A stretch of 29,575 nucleotides of DNA from JAATGA01 sp047605605 (GCA_047605605.1 JASGFG010000046.1:1-29575); one strand, 5' to 3'; counted from the first letter of the stretch, positions 8,694-16,853 are shown. The notes: generated by a model not told the origin, from the sequence alone. Program-made: numbers and translations.

Positions 8694-9382
8694 GGCTGGC
8701 GGCCGACCTCGTGGCCTTTCAGGACCGTCTGGGGCATCAGTTCCAGCGGCCCGAGCTGCTGGTGCGCGCCGTCACGCATTCCTCGATTTCCTCGCCCACC
8801 CGGCCGTCGAACGAACGGCTGGAGTTTCTGGGCGACCGGGTTCTGGGCCTGTCCATCGCCGAGGCGCTGTTCGCGGGCGACCGTCAGGCGGCCGAGGGGC
8901 AGCTGGCGCCGCGCCTGAACGCGCTGGTCCGGCAGGAAACCTGTGCCGAGGTTGCGCGCGAGCTGGGCCTGGGCGAGGTGCTGAAGCTGGGCCGGTCAGA
9001 AATGATGACCGGCGGGCGGCGGAAAGAAGCTCTGCTAGGCGACGCGATGGAGGCGGTGATCGCCGCCGTCTATCTGGACGCCGGGTTCGAGGCGGCGCGG
9101 GCGCTGGTCCATCGCCTGTGGGCCGGGCGGATCGCCGCGGCCCATACGCACAGGCGCGACGCGAAATCGGTGTTGCAGGAATGGGCGCAGGGCCGCGGCC
9201 TGCCTCCGCCGGTCTATGTCGAGATGGCGCGCGAGGGGCCGGACCATGCGCCGGTCTTCACCATCGAGGCGCGGCTTTCCTCGGGCGAGATGGCCCTGGG
9301 CCGCGCCGCGGGCAAGCGGCAGGCCGAACAGATGGCTGCGCAGAAACTTCTGGACCGGGTGGAGGTCAAGGATGGCGACTGA
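8690..9382 (+). CDS. rnc: Ribonuclease III
   Basis: A 230-residue double-strand-specific endoribonuclease for rRNA precursor and mRNA processing. The signature NERLEFLGDRVLGL (residues 41-54) holds the acidic metal-binding residues, and GDAMEAVIAAVYLDAG near 114-130 gives the second acidic cluster. The C-terminal dsRNA-binding domain covers about residues 155-225 (DAKSVLQEWAQGRGL, then GRAAGKRQAEQMAAQKLL). The GTG start overlaps the lepB stop as GTGA. The 3' end overlaps era by 11 bases, so translation of lepB, rnc and era is probably coupled. Confidence 0.96.
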   Translation: MRLAADLVAFQDRLGHQFQRPELLVRAVTHSSISSPTRPSNERLEFLGDRVLGLSIAEALFAGDRQAAEGQLAPRLNALVRQETCAEVARELGLGEVLKLGRSEMMTGGRRKEALLGDAMEAVIAAVYLDAGFEAARALVHRLWAGRIAAAHTHRRDAKSVLQEWAQGRGLPPPVYVEMAREGPDHAPVFTIEARLSSGEMALGRAAGKRQAEQMAAQKLLDRVEVKDGD

Positions 9383-10298
9383 GGATACCCCGACCCGTGC
9401 CGGGTTCGTGGCCCTGATCGGCGAACCGAATGCGGGCAAATCGACGCTCTTGAACCGGATGGTCGGGGCGAAGGTGTCGATCGTGACGCACAAGGTGCAG
9501 ACCACCCGCGCCCGCATCCGCGGCGTGGCGATGGAGGGCAACAGCCAGCTGGTCTTTGTCGACACGCCGGGCCTGTTCCGCCCGCGCCGCCGACTGGACC
9601 GCGCGATGGTCAAGGCCGCCTGGGGCGGCGCCGCGGATGCCGATGTGATCGTCCTGCTGATCGAGGCGCATCGCGGGCTGACCGAGGGCGCGCAGGCGAT
9701 CATCGACCGGCTGGCCGACCAGATCCCGCAGGGCCGCAAGGTGGCGCTGGCCATCAACAAGATCGACCGGGTCAAGGCCGAGCATCTGCTGGCCCTGGCG
9801 CAAAAGATGAACGAGACCTTTCCGTTCGCGAAAACCTTCATGATCAGCGCCGAGCGCGGGCATGGCGTGCAGGATCTGCGCGAATGGCTGGCGGGCGAGG
9901 TGCCGGAAGGCCCGTGGTTCTACCCCGAGGACCAGATCGCCGACCTGCCGATGCGGATGATCGCGGCGGAAATGACGCGCGAAAAGCTGACCCTGCGCCT
10001 GCATGAGGAACTGCCCTATCAGCTGACGGTCGAGACGGAAAAGTGGGAGGACCGGCCTGATGGGTCCACCCGGATCGACCAGATCGTCTATGTCTCGCGC
10101 GATGGACACAAGGGCATCGTCCTTGGCAACCGGGGCGAGACGATCAAGGCCATCGGCCAGCAGGCCCGGGCCGAGATTGCGGCCTTTCTGGACCATCCGG
10201 TGCATCTGTTCCTGACGGTCAAGGTCCGCCCCAACTGGCAGGACGAGGCCGAGCGCTATTCGGAAATGGGGCTGGATTTCAAGGACGGCGAAGGCTGA
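9372..10298 (+). CDS. era: GTPase Era
   Basis: A 308-residue GTP-binding protein that binds the 3' end of 16S rRNA and helps mature the small ribosomal subunit. G-domain motifs are clear: GEPNAGKST at residues 17-25, the switch-region TTRARIRG, DTPG near 63 and NKID near 129. The C-terminal KH RNA-binding domain (about 215-300) includes VSRDGHKGIVLGNRGETIK. The frame is open further upstream, but the ATG at 9372 gives the normal N-terminus and has GGAGG (9361-9365) six bases before it, inside the end of rnc. It is the last gene of the rpoZ run and faces ispE across a hairpin-containing gap. Confidence 0.97.
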   Translation: MATEDTPTRAGFVALIGEPNAGKSTLLNRMVGAKVSIVTHKVQTTRARIRGVAMEGNSQLVFVDTPGLFRPRRRLDRAMVKAAWGGAADADVIVLLIEAHRGLTEGAQAIIDRLADQIPQGRKVALAINKIDRVKAEHLLALAQKMNETFPFAKTFMISAERGHGVQDLREWLAGEVPEGPWFYPEDQIADLPMRMIAAEMTREKLTLRLHEELPYQLTVETEKWEDRPDGSTRIDQIVYVSRDGHKGIVLGNRGETIKAIGQQARAEIAAFLDHPVHLFLTVKVRPNWQDEAERYSEMGLDFKDGEG

Positions 10299-10322
10299 CG
10301 CGGCACAGGGGAGCGCCACCGG

Positions 10323-10390
10323 CCGGCCCCGGAGGGGTTTTGCACCCCTCCGGACCACCCCGCAGGGTATTTTCGCCAAGATGAAGGGGC
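10323..10390 (+). repeat. Dispersed intergenic element, copy A: hairpin plus conserved tail
   Basis: A perfect 9-bp stem, CCGGAGGGG (10329-10337) with CCCCTCCGG (10345-10353), encloses the 7-base loop TTTTGCA; it is followed by a tail at 10361-10390 with GTATTTTCGCCAAGATGAAG at its core. The 29 bases 10323-10351 are identical to 23657-23685, and the tail matches that copy at 25 of 30 positions. It lies between the converging ends of era and ispE, so it may serve both as a transcription stop, though there is no T-run. I recognise this hairpin-tail arrangement from other Rhodobacteraceae intergenic regions. Confidence 0.75.
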
Positions 10391-10422
10391 AGCGGCGGTC
10401 TGGGTCCGGGCTGCCGTCTGGC

Positions 10423-11256
10423 TCAGCCTTGCAGCGGCGCCTCGGCCGTCCACCAGCCGGGGTGGTCGCGCCCGAGGGCGGCCACGGCATTCGCCGCCGC
10501 GTCGTAATCGGCGAACAGGCCGAAACAGGTCGCGCCCGAGCCGGACATGCGGGCGATCAGGCAGCCCGGCTGATCGGCCAGTGCCGCACGCACCCGGCCG
10601 ATGTCCGGACAGAGCGACTCGGCCGGGGCTTCCAGATCGTTGCGGCAGGTGGCAAGCCAAGTGGCGAGCGCCCGCGCATCGGGCAGGGGCGGGATCGGCG
10701 GCAGGGCAGGGTTCTCGCGCCGGTCCAGCGCGGCAAAGACGGCGGGGGTCGGCAGGGCCTTGCCCGGATTGACCAGCACCAGCCAGGCGGCGGGCAGGGG
10801 CGGCAGCGGCGTCAGCACCTCGCCCACCCCCTGCATCCGAACTGCCCGGCCCTGAAGACAGACCGGCACATCCGCGCCAAGCGCCAGCACCTTTTGCGCG
10901 GGCGGCAGCGGCACGCCCCACAGCCGCGACAGCAGCCGCAGCGCCGCCGCCGCATCGGCCGATCCCCCGCCGATGCCCGAGGCGACGGGCAGCACCTTTT
11001 CCAGATGCAGATCCGCGCCGCGCCCCGCCGACAGAAGCAGCGCCGCCCGCATCACCAGATTGTCCGCGGCCGAAAGCCCCGCCGCCTGCGGCCCGTCGAT
11101 CCGCAGCGTCAGGTCGCGGGCGGGCGCGGCGGTCAGCCGGTCGCCGATCCCGGCAAAGACCACCAGCGAATCGAGCGCATGATAGCCATCCGCCCGTCTG
11201 CCGGTCACATGCAGCGCAAGGTTGACCTTGGCGCGCGCCAGTTCCTCAATCGGCAT
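10423..11256 (-). CDS. ispE: 4-diphosphocytidyl-2-C-methyl-D-erythritol kinase
   Basis: A 277-residue GHMP-family kinase that phosphorylates the 2-hydroxyl of CDP-methylerythritol in the MEP (non-mevalonate) isoprenoid pathway. The N-terminal ARAKVNLALHVTGRRADGYHAL and the ATP-binding glycine loop LPVASGIGGGSADAAAALRLL (about 90-110) are diagnostic, as is MSGSGATCFGLF near the C-terminus. Its ATG lies 11 bases inside the end of the upstream TPR-protein gene, so the two should be translated from one transcript. It converges on era. IspE and PdxJ both draw on 1-deoxyxylulose 5-phosphate chemistry, but that does not imply joint control here. Confidence 0.95.
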   Translation of the reverse strand: MPIEELARAKVNLALHVTGRRADGYHALDSLVVFAGIGDRLTAAPARDLTLRIDGPQAAGLSAADNLVMRAALLLSAGRGADLHLEKVLPVASGIGGGSADAAAALRLLSRLWGVPLPPAQKVLALGADVPVCLQGRAVRMQGVGEVLTPLPPLPAAWLVLVNPGKALPTPAVFAALDRRENPALPPIPPLPDARALATWLATCRNDLEAPAESLCPDIGRVRAALADQPGCLIARMSGSGATCFGLFADYDAAANAVAALGRDHPGWWTAEAPLQG

Positions 11257-13048
11257 CGGCGGGTTTGGCCTCGACCGATTTCACCGGAACCAGCGGTTTT
11301 GCGCCCTCTTCGGCCAGAACCGCGTCCAGACCCACCTCCAGCTTGCGGCGGATGCGGGCGGCGTCCTTTTCCTCGGGGGCGAAGGACAGGGCGCGGCGCC
11401 ATTGGAACCGCGCCTCCATCTGGCGGCCGACGGCCCAGTAGACATCGCCCAGATGGTCCGTCACCACCGGGTCCACCGGCTCCAGCAGCGAGGCCTGCTC
11501 CATATGCGGCAGCGCCTCGTCATAGCGGCCAAGGCGATAGAGCGCCCATGCCAGACTGTCGATGATATAGCCGGAATCGGGTTTCCTGGATACGGCGCGC
11601 TGGATCATGGCCAGCGCCTCGTCCAGATTCTCGCCCCGGTCGACATAGCTGTAGCCCAGATAGTTCAGCACCTGCGGCTCGTCGGGGGAAAGCTCCAGCG
11701 CCTTGCGCATGTCGCTGACGGCCTTGGGGAAATTGCCCAGCCGTTCCTCGGCGATGCCGCGACTGTACCAGACGCTCCAGAACCGCTCCTCGTTGGCGAC
11801 AGGCAGGGCAAGGGCCGCGTCATAGGCCTTCAGCGCGCGCTCCCACTTTTCCTCGCGGCGCAGCGCGTCGCCAAGTGCGACCTGCACCGTCACATTCTGC
11901 GGCTGCTTGCGGGCCAGCGCATCCAGGATTTCCAGCGCGGCTTCCTTGCGATCCATCGCATAGGCGCCCTGCGCGCGGCCGATTTCGGCGATGTAGAACG
12001 CCGGGTCGTCCGCGGGCACGCTCGCGTAAAGCGCGGTCGCCAGATCGTATTGCTTTTGCGCATCCAGCAGCCCGGCCGCCAGCAGGACCGCCTCGGTATG
12101 ATCCGGGCGCAGGAAGGTCGCGGCACGGGCGTAGAGGACGGTATAGCCGTCGTCCGCCTCGCCGTTCAGGGCGGTGGCCAGCGTATAGAACACTTCGGCG
12201 ATGCCGTCGGCCGGGGTGCGCACGATGTCGAAGGGCACGGTCTCGCCCGCCTTCAGCCGGGCGCGCAGTGCATCCAGCGCGGGCTCGGGGTCGTCGCCGA
12301 ACGCCTTGTCCAGAATCTCCAGCGCTTCGGGGTCGCGCTCCAGCTGGCTGAGCACCTGGGCATGGGCGATGATGCCACGACGCGTGACTGCGATGGGACC
12401 GGCGGCCTTGCCGGAAAAGATATTCTCCGCCCCCTCGAAATCCCCGGCCGAGGCCAGCGCCAGCGCCTTGTGATAGAGGCCAAAGGCCTTGATCGCCGGC
12501 GTGCTGGTCAGCGTGTCAAAGCCCGCCAACGCCTCGGACATGCGGCCGGCGCCCAGCTCCGACCAGGCGTTGACCAGACCGTCCAGAAGGGCGCCGACCT
12601 TCTGCCCGCCTTTCAACAGGCCCAGGACCGCAGGGAAATCGCCCTTGTGCGCCCTGTCGGCGATCAGGGCGATATAGGCGATCTGGTCCTTTTCGCCCAT
12701 CTGCACAAGGCGGTCCGCGGCGGCGGCGGCGGCGACGAAGTTCCCGGTGCCGATGTTCGAGACCACCGCGCCCTGAACCAGATCGAGATTGTCCGGGTCG
12801 GCCATCAGCGCCCGCGCGAACCAGGCCGCCCCGGCGGAATAGTCATTGTCGCGCGCGGCCGTCCGCGCCGCCAGATAGGCGCCGGGGTCGCCGTCGACTT
12901 CGGCCGCAGCCGCGGGTTCCGGCTTGGGCGGCGGCGCCACGGGCGTTTCGGCAAGGGCGGGCAAGGTGAGGCTGCCCCCCAGCAAAAGAACGGCAAGCGG
13001 GCGAAGCGAGGCAATGGGCATGGGCAAACGCGACTTTCTGACCGGCAT
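11246..13048 (-). CDS. Exported tetratricopeptide-repeat protein
   Basis: A 600-residue protein with a signal peptide (IASLRPLAVLLLGGSLTLPALA then ETP) followed by a proline-rich linker and a chain of TPR-like helix pairs to the end. Clear repeats include WFARALMADPDNLDLVQGAV, DMRKALELSPDEPQVLNYLG, AMIQRAVSRKPDSGYIIDSL and WRRALSFAPEEKDAARIRRK. TPR arrays are protein-binding scaffolds; no catalytic domain is seen. Two starts are plausible: ATG 13048 or ATG 13021, the latter giving a more standard signal peptide. It is followed at once by ispE, overlapping by 11 bases, a pairing I recall as common in alphaproteobacteria, although no functional link is obvious. Confidence 0.82.
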   Translation of the reverse strand: MPVRKSRLPMPIASLRPLAVLLLGGSLTLPALAETPVAPPPKPEPAAAAEVDGDPGAYLAARTAARDNDYSAGAAWFARALMADPDNLDLVQGAVVSNIGTGNFVAAAAAADRLVQMGEKDQIAYIALIADRAHKGDFPAVLGLLKGGQKVGALLDGLVNAWSELGAGRMSEALAGFDTLTSTPAIKAFGLYHKALALASAGDFEGAENIFSGKAAGPIAVTRRGIIAHAQVLSQLERDPEALEILDKAFGDDPEPALDALRARLKAGETVPFDIVRTPADGIAEVFYTLATALNGEADDGYTVLYARAATFLRPDHTEAVLLAAGLLDAQKQYDLATALYASVPADDPAFYIAEIGRAQGAYAMDRKEAALEILDALARKQPQNVTVQVALGDALRREEKWERALKAYDAALALPVANEERFWSVWYSRGIAEERLGNFPKAVSDMRKALELSPDEPQVLNYLGYSYVDRGENLDEALAMIQRAVSRKPDSGYIIDSLAWALYRLGRYDEALPHMEQASLLEPVDPVVTDHLGDVYWAVGRQMEARFQWRRALSFAPEEKDAARIRRKLEVGLDAVLAEEGAKPLVPVKSVEAKPADAD

Positions 13049-13187
13049 CGAGCAAGGCTATCCGCCCGGCGGCCCTTCCGCAATGGAAAGGGCGGCGCGA
13101 TGCCCCCGCCGCGCCGTGCTATCAAGCGAATGTGCGAGCCGCGCCAGCCCGGCGTTCGATCTGCATTGCGAGCGGGGGGGGGAGAAG

Positions 13188-13263
13188 TGGTGCCGGTGAA
13201 GGGACTCGAACCCCCGACCCCATCATTACGAATGACGTGCTCTACCAGCTGAGCTACACCGGC
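13188..13263 (-). tRNA. tRNA-Thr (anticodon CGU), CCA encoded
   Basis: The reverse strand folds into a complete cloverleaf of 76 bases. The acceptor stem GCCGGTG pairs perfectly with CACCGGC and is followed by discriminator A and an encoded CCA. The D stem is GCTC/GAGC with loop AGCTGGTA; the anticodon stem CGTCA/TGATG has one G-U pair; the loop TTCGTAA puts CGT at positions 34-36, so it reads ACG threonine codons. The T arm has loop TTCGAGT with two G-U pairs in its outer stem. ACG and ACC are the favoured Thr codons in such GC-rich genomes. Confidence 0.96.
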
Positions 13264-13318
13264 ACTTCCCTGCCGCGGGGGCTATCAGAGCTGCGCCGCC
13301 CGCGCAAGCCGCATCCGC

Positions 13319-13349
13319 GGCCCTGCGCGGTGCATTAGCAGCGCGGGCC
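13319..13349 (-). terminator. Weak hairpin between hemY and the tRNA gene
   Basis: GGCCC-T-GCGC pairs with GCGC-GGGCC (13341-13349) around a 12-base loop, giving nine pairs with one bulged T. It lies just past the hemY stop on that gene's strand and upstream of the tRNA. There is no T-run, so it could be a Rho-dependent end or chance pairing in GC-rich DNA. Confidence 0.3.
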
Positions 13350-13363
13350 GGGGGGTGCAAGGC

Positions 13364-14830
13364 TCAGACCGCGTTGCGGACCACGGCAACCAGGTCGATG
13401 GGATCGTCCTCCTTCTCCGGTTCCGGCGCGGGCTCGGGCGGCGGCGGGGCGGGCGGATTGACCAGCAGCGGCAGCAGTTCGGCGCCCGTGGGGCTGGGGC
13501 CGGTGCCTTCGACCGGCACACGCCAAGACAGCGTGTCGAAGCCGCCGCAATTGTCGCAGACCGGCTGCCATTGCGAATGGATCGCATGGCATTTGTCGCA
13601 GCACCATTGCGGCCCGCGCGAGGCGGTCAGCGCCTTGGCCAGCCAGCCGCGCACCGCGGTGTCGTCGGCGCCCTCTCCCCGCTCGATGGCGGCCATGATC
13701 GCCAGGGCGCGCTGCGTCGGCTCGCGTGTGACCAGATCGCCAAGCGCCCGGCGGGCGCCCGGAAAATCCTCGGCCGCGATCAGAAGCTCGGCCAGCAGCA
13801 TCCGGGTTTCGGGGTGATCCGGCGCGATGTCGGTCAGGGTGCGGAACCGCCGCACCCGCTCGGCGGGCGATTCGTCGGGCGCGATCTCGGCAAAGGCGGC
13901 CGCAAGGTCGGGGTGCGGCTGTGCCTCCCACGCCTTTTTCAGCACGCGGGTCGCGTGGCGCGCGTCGCCCTTGGCGATATAGGCGCGGGCGGCCATCACC
14001 GCGGCGGGGATCAGGTCGGGCGACTGGCGGTTCGCCTCGATCGCGGCTTCGCGCGCCTCGATGCTGGCGTTTTCATCCATCACGCCGCGGGCCTCCTGCA
14101 AGGCCAGGACGGCATCGCGGCGCCGGAACACGTCGCGGGGCAGCGCGCCGGATTTCAGCTTGGCCCCCAGGGTCGCGCGCGCGCCGGCCCAGTCGGACCG
14201 CCCGGCCTGCAACTTCAGCAGGATGTCCTGCGTTTCGGCATGGCGCGGGCGCAGGGCAAAGGCCTTTTCGGCCAGCTTCAGCGCGGTGTCGGTGTCCCCT
14301 TCGGCCAGTTGCTGCATCATCAGGCCGCGGATCGCGACGAAACGGGTCTTTTCGTCGCCCAGAAGCTTGCGATAGGCGTCGCTGGCGCGGCGGGTATCGC
14401 CCGCCGCCTCGGCCGCTTGGGCGATCAGCAGGTTGGTCAGTTCGGGCTTGTCCAGATAGCGTTGCGCGCGTTCGGCCTTGACGATGGCCAGACGCGCCTC
14501 GCCCCCCGCCAGCGCCACCATCGCATCCGACAGCGCCTGATAGCCGCGCTGCTGGCGGTCGCGGCTGAAATAGCGGCTGATCGCGGTTTCATCGCCGTTC
14601 AGGAACCGGATCGTCGCGACCAGCAGGCCGACCAGCTTCAGCACCAGCCACAGCGCGGCCAGCATCACCAGCGCCGCGATCACCGCCTGAATCGGGCCAA
14701 GGGTGAATTCCCACCCGGCCAGCGCGATGCGGACGCCGCCGCCGGTTTCCATCAGCACCCCCGCGCCAAAGGCCAGCGCGACGACGACGAGGACGAACAG
14801 CAGGATGCGAAGCAGCGACCACAGCATCAT
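13364..14830 (-). CDS. hemY: HemY-type TPR membrane protein with C-terminal zinc-ribbon
   Basis: A 488-residue protein. Two N-terminal membrane helices (about 3-24 and 48-72: LWSLLRILLFVLVVVALAF; QAVIAALVMLAALWLVLKLV) lead into a HemY_N-type TPR region (ISRYFSRDRQQRGYQALSDAM and later repeats, about 95-390). HemY of this kind is associated with the haem operon in proteobacteria; it is not protoporphyrinogen oxidase and its role is unsettled. Near residues 405-436 is a four-cysteine motif, CDKCHAIHSQWQPVCDNCGG followed by FDTLSW, which resembles the metal-binding rubredoxin-like ribbon at the C-terminus of the LPS regulator LapB. The tail after it is Pro/Glu-rich. The start overlaps the mic60 stop by four bases, supporting co-transcription with hemD and mic60. 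Confidence 0.88.
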   Translation of the reverse strand: MMLWSLLRILLFVLVVVALAFGAGVLMETGGGVRIALAGWEFTLGPIQAVIAALVMLAALWLVLKLVGLLVATIRFLNGDETAISRYFSRDRQQRGYQALSDAMVALAGGEARLAIVKAERAQRYLDKPELTNLLIAQAAEAAGDTRRASDAYRKLLGDEKTRFVAIRGLMMQQLAEGDTDTALKLAEKAFALRPRHAETQDILLKLQAGRSDWAGARATLGAKLKSGALPRDVFRRRDAVLALQEARGVMDENASIEAREAAIEANRQSPDLIPAAVMAARAYIAKGDARHATRVLKKAWEAQPHPDLAAAFAEIAPDESPAERVRRFRTLTDIAPDHPETRMLLAELLIAAEDFPGARRALGDLVTREPTQRALAIMAAIERGEGADDTAVRGWLAKALTASRGPQWCCDKCHAIHSQWQPVCDNCGGFDTLSWRVPVEGTGPSPTGAELLPLLVNPPAPPPPEPAPEPEKEDDPIDLVAVVRNAV

Positions 14831-15984
14831 TCGGCCCCGATCTTTGTGGCAAGGTCCGCAACCGCCGCCTGTGCCGCCAGCCGCCGGTCGGCCAGCGCGG
14901 TCCAGTCGGCCATCGCCGCCTGCGCGGGTTCGGGCAGCGCCTTGACCTCGGCCAGCGCGGCGGCAAGGTCGCCCGCGGTCAAGGCCGCCTCGGCGCGCGA
15001 CAGGATGGCGTCGGGGTCGTTCCCCTCGCGCGGGGTCAGCGACCGCGCGCCGGTCTGGCCGCGCAGGAAATTCGTCACCCGCTCGGACCAGCTGTCGCCC
15101 ATGTTCGCGGCCAGCGCCGCCTCCAGCCCGGCGCGGGCGGCGGCGGGAAAGGCATCGCGCAGGGCGGCAAGGGTGGGAAGGCCGGTCCGGGCGGCATCGG
15201 CCAGCGCGGGCGGCACCTCGGTTCCCAGATCGGCCAGCGCCGATCCATAGGGCAGGCCGGTGTCAACCGCCGCCTGCAACCGGCCGACGGCGGCAAGCGC
15301 CACGGATTTCCGCGCCGCCGCCTCGGCCCGCGCCACGACCGCATCGGCGGCTTTCCCCGCGGCGTCGATCTTTTCCTGCACGCCGGCAAGGGCCGCATCG
15401 ACCTGCGCCCCGCCGCCCTGCTGCAAGGCCTGGACCTGCGCGCTCAGCGCCGCCAGATCGGCCGCGCCTATGCCCGCGCCACCGGCAGGCGGGGCGGATT
15501 TCAGGGCGGCCACCTCGCCCTCCAGCGCGGCAAGGCGGTCGGTCAGGGCGGTATCCGGGGCAGGCGCCTTTTCCAGCGCCGCCACGCGCGACACCAGCGC
15601 AGGGTCGGCGGCGGGGGCGGGGCGTTCGGCAAGGGCGGCCTTCAGCGCGGCGAGTTCCTGCGACTGCGCGGCCAGCTGCGCCTTCACCGCCGGATCTGCC
15701 GTATCTGCGCCGGGCAGAAGGTTCAGCCGCGCCGCCGCATAGCCCCCCGCCGCGCAAAGCGCGCCGCCAAGGATCATCGCGACAAAGCCCGCGGCCGCGC
15801 CGCGCCGGGCCTGTGCCGGGCCAGAGGCCTGCGGCGCCGCAGGTTGCGGATCGACGCGGGGCTCGATCTGCGGCTCGGCCCTTGGGCCTGGCTCTGCCAT
15901 GGGGTCGCTGTCCTCGACGGCTTTCAGCAGCGCCGCATCCTCGGGGTCGGTGGTCTTGTCGGTGGTCTTGTCGTCCTGTGCCAT
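14827..15984 (-). CDS. mic60: Mic60/mitofilin-like inner-membrane protein
   Basis: A 385-residue protein with a cytoplasmic acidic and proline-rich N-terminus, one membrane helix at about 64-86 (AGFVAMILGGALCAAGGYAAA), a long Ala-rich coiled-coil region to about 230, and a compact C-terminal domain (ALADLGTEVPPALADAARTG, then SWSERVTNFLRGQTG) like the mitofilin signature. Alphaproteobacterial Mic60 homologues shape intracytoplasmic or periplasmic membrane folds and are the proposed ancestors of the mitochondrial cristae-junction protein; they are typically found beside hemY, as here. An AAGGA lies five bases before the ATG. It begins 75 bases downstream of hemD and overlaps hemY by four bases. 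Low sequence complexity makes this identification partly dependent on gene order. Confidence 0.82.
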   Translation of the reverse strand: MAQDDKTTDKTTDPEDAALLKAVEDSDPMAEPGPRAEPQIEPRVDPQPAAPQASGPAQARRGAAAGFVAMILGGALCAAGGYAAARLNLLPGADTADPAVKAQLAAQSQELAALKAALAERPAPAADPALVSRVAALEKAPAPDTALTDRLAALEGEVAALKSAPPAGGAGIGAADLAALSAQVQALQQGGGAQVDAALAGVQEKIDAAGKAADAVVARAEAAARKSVALAAVGRLQAAVDTGLPYGSALADLGTEVPPALADAARTGLPTLAALRDAFPAAARAGLEAALAANMGDSWSERVTNFLRGQTGARSLTPREGNDPDAILSRAEAALTAGDLAAALAEVKALPEPAQAAMADWTALADRRLAAQAAVADLATKIGAE

Positions 15985-16058
15985 GTCGTTCCTTTTGGGG
16001 GCGGTGGCAAACCGGGGGGCCGGATTGCCCCCACCCTAGCCCCCCGCGCCCTCGCGGT

Positions 16059-16805
16059 TCAAGCCGCAGGTAGCGCGGCAAGGATCGCAGCCAAGGCATC
16101 CAGCATCGCGGCGGCACCCGGGCGGGCGGCGATGACAAGGCTTGCGCGGGCAAGCGGCGCGGCTTCTGCCGCCGCGGCGGGGCTGATCGCGGCAAGGTGC
16201 AGGGGCGCTGCGGCCCCCGCCGCCACTGCTACGAAAAGGCGCGCGCTGCGGGGGGAAAACAGCGGCACGGCCACGGCGGCCCGCCCGGCCAGAAGGGTCG
16301 TGGCGGCAGGGGACAGCGCCTGCGCCTGCTGACCATAGACGCAGAGGGACAGGGTTTCGATCCCCGCCGCCGACAGCCGGGCGGCCACATCGCCCCGCGT
16401 CTCCTCGCCATGCAGGTGCAGCAGCGGACCCTCTGGCCGCAGCCGCAGGATCAGCGCGACCAGCGCCCCGGCATCCCCTTCGGCACTGGTGGCGGCAAAA
16501 CCCGCCTGCGCCGCTGCCTGCGCCGTGCGGTCGCCCACGCAAAAGGCCCGTGCGGGCAGCGCCGCGCCGTCTTGCCGCAGCCGCGCTGCCGCCTGCACCC
16601 CGGTTTCCGAGGTCAGGATCAGCGCCGCAGCCCCGGCCGGGATCTGCGGCGTCAGGAACCGCGGCGCCAGCAGCGGGCTGATCACCGGCGCGACGCTTTC
16701 GCCGAAGCGCGCCGCCATCTGCGCGGCAAAGCGGTCCGCCTGCGGCTGCGGCCGGGTCAGCAGCACGGGAAGGGCGCGGGGCAGGGCACGGGATTGTATG
16801 GCCAT
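16059..16805 (-). CDS. hemD: Uroporphyrinogen-III synthase
   Basis: A 248-residue protein that should close and isomerise hydroxymethylbilane to uroporphyrinogen III for haem, cobalamin and bacteriochlorophyll synthesis. The family is poorly conserved; support comes from the start VLLTRPQPQADRFAAQM, ALILTSETGVQAAAR near 60-75, AFCVGDRTAQAA near 90, LHLHGEETRGDVAARL near 135, and the adjacent mic60-hemY genes. The frame is open far upstream, but ATG 16805 gives the normal family start and leaves 48 bases to the divergent tsaD ATG. No strong ribosome binding site is seen before it. hemC, often the partner of hemD, is not in this window. Confidence 0.85.
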   Translation of the reverse strand: MAIQSRALPRALPVLLTRPQPQADRFAAQMAARFGESVAPVISPLLAPRFLTPQIPAGAAALILTSETGVQAAARLRQDGAALPARAFCVGDRTAQAAAQAGFAATSAEGDAGALVALILRLRPEGPLLHLHGEETRGDVAARLSAAGIETLSLCVYGQQAQALSPAATTLLAGRAAVAVPLFSPRSARLFVAVAAGAAAPLHLAAISPAAAAEAAPLARASLVIAARPGAAAMLDALAAILAALPAA

Positions 16806-16853
16806 GGTTGCGGTGTTACCTGCGTTCAGGGATCTCTGGCAACCGGGCGGGCG

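Noticed and set aside
11222..15250. Long plus-strand open frames (11222-13252 and 13355-15250) opposite the TPR, hemY and mic60 genes
   Set aside because: Same effect of GC-rich codon use; the translations are low-complexity and the true genes on the minus strand have signal peptides, TPRs and membrane helices.
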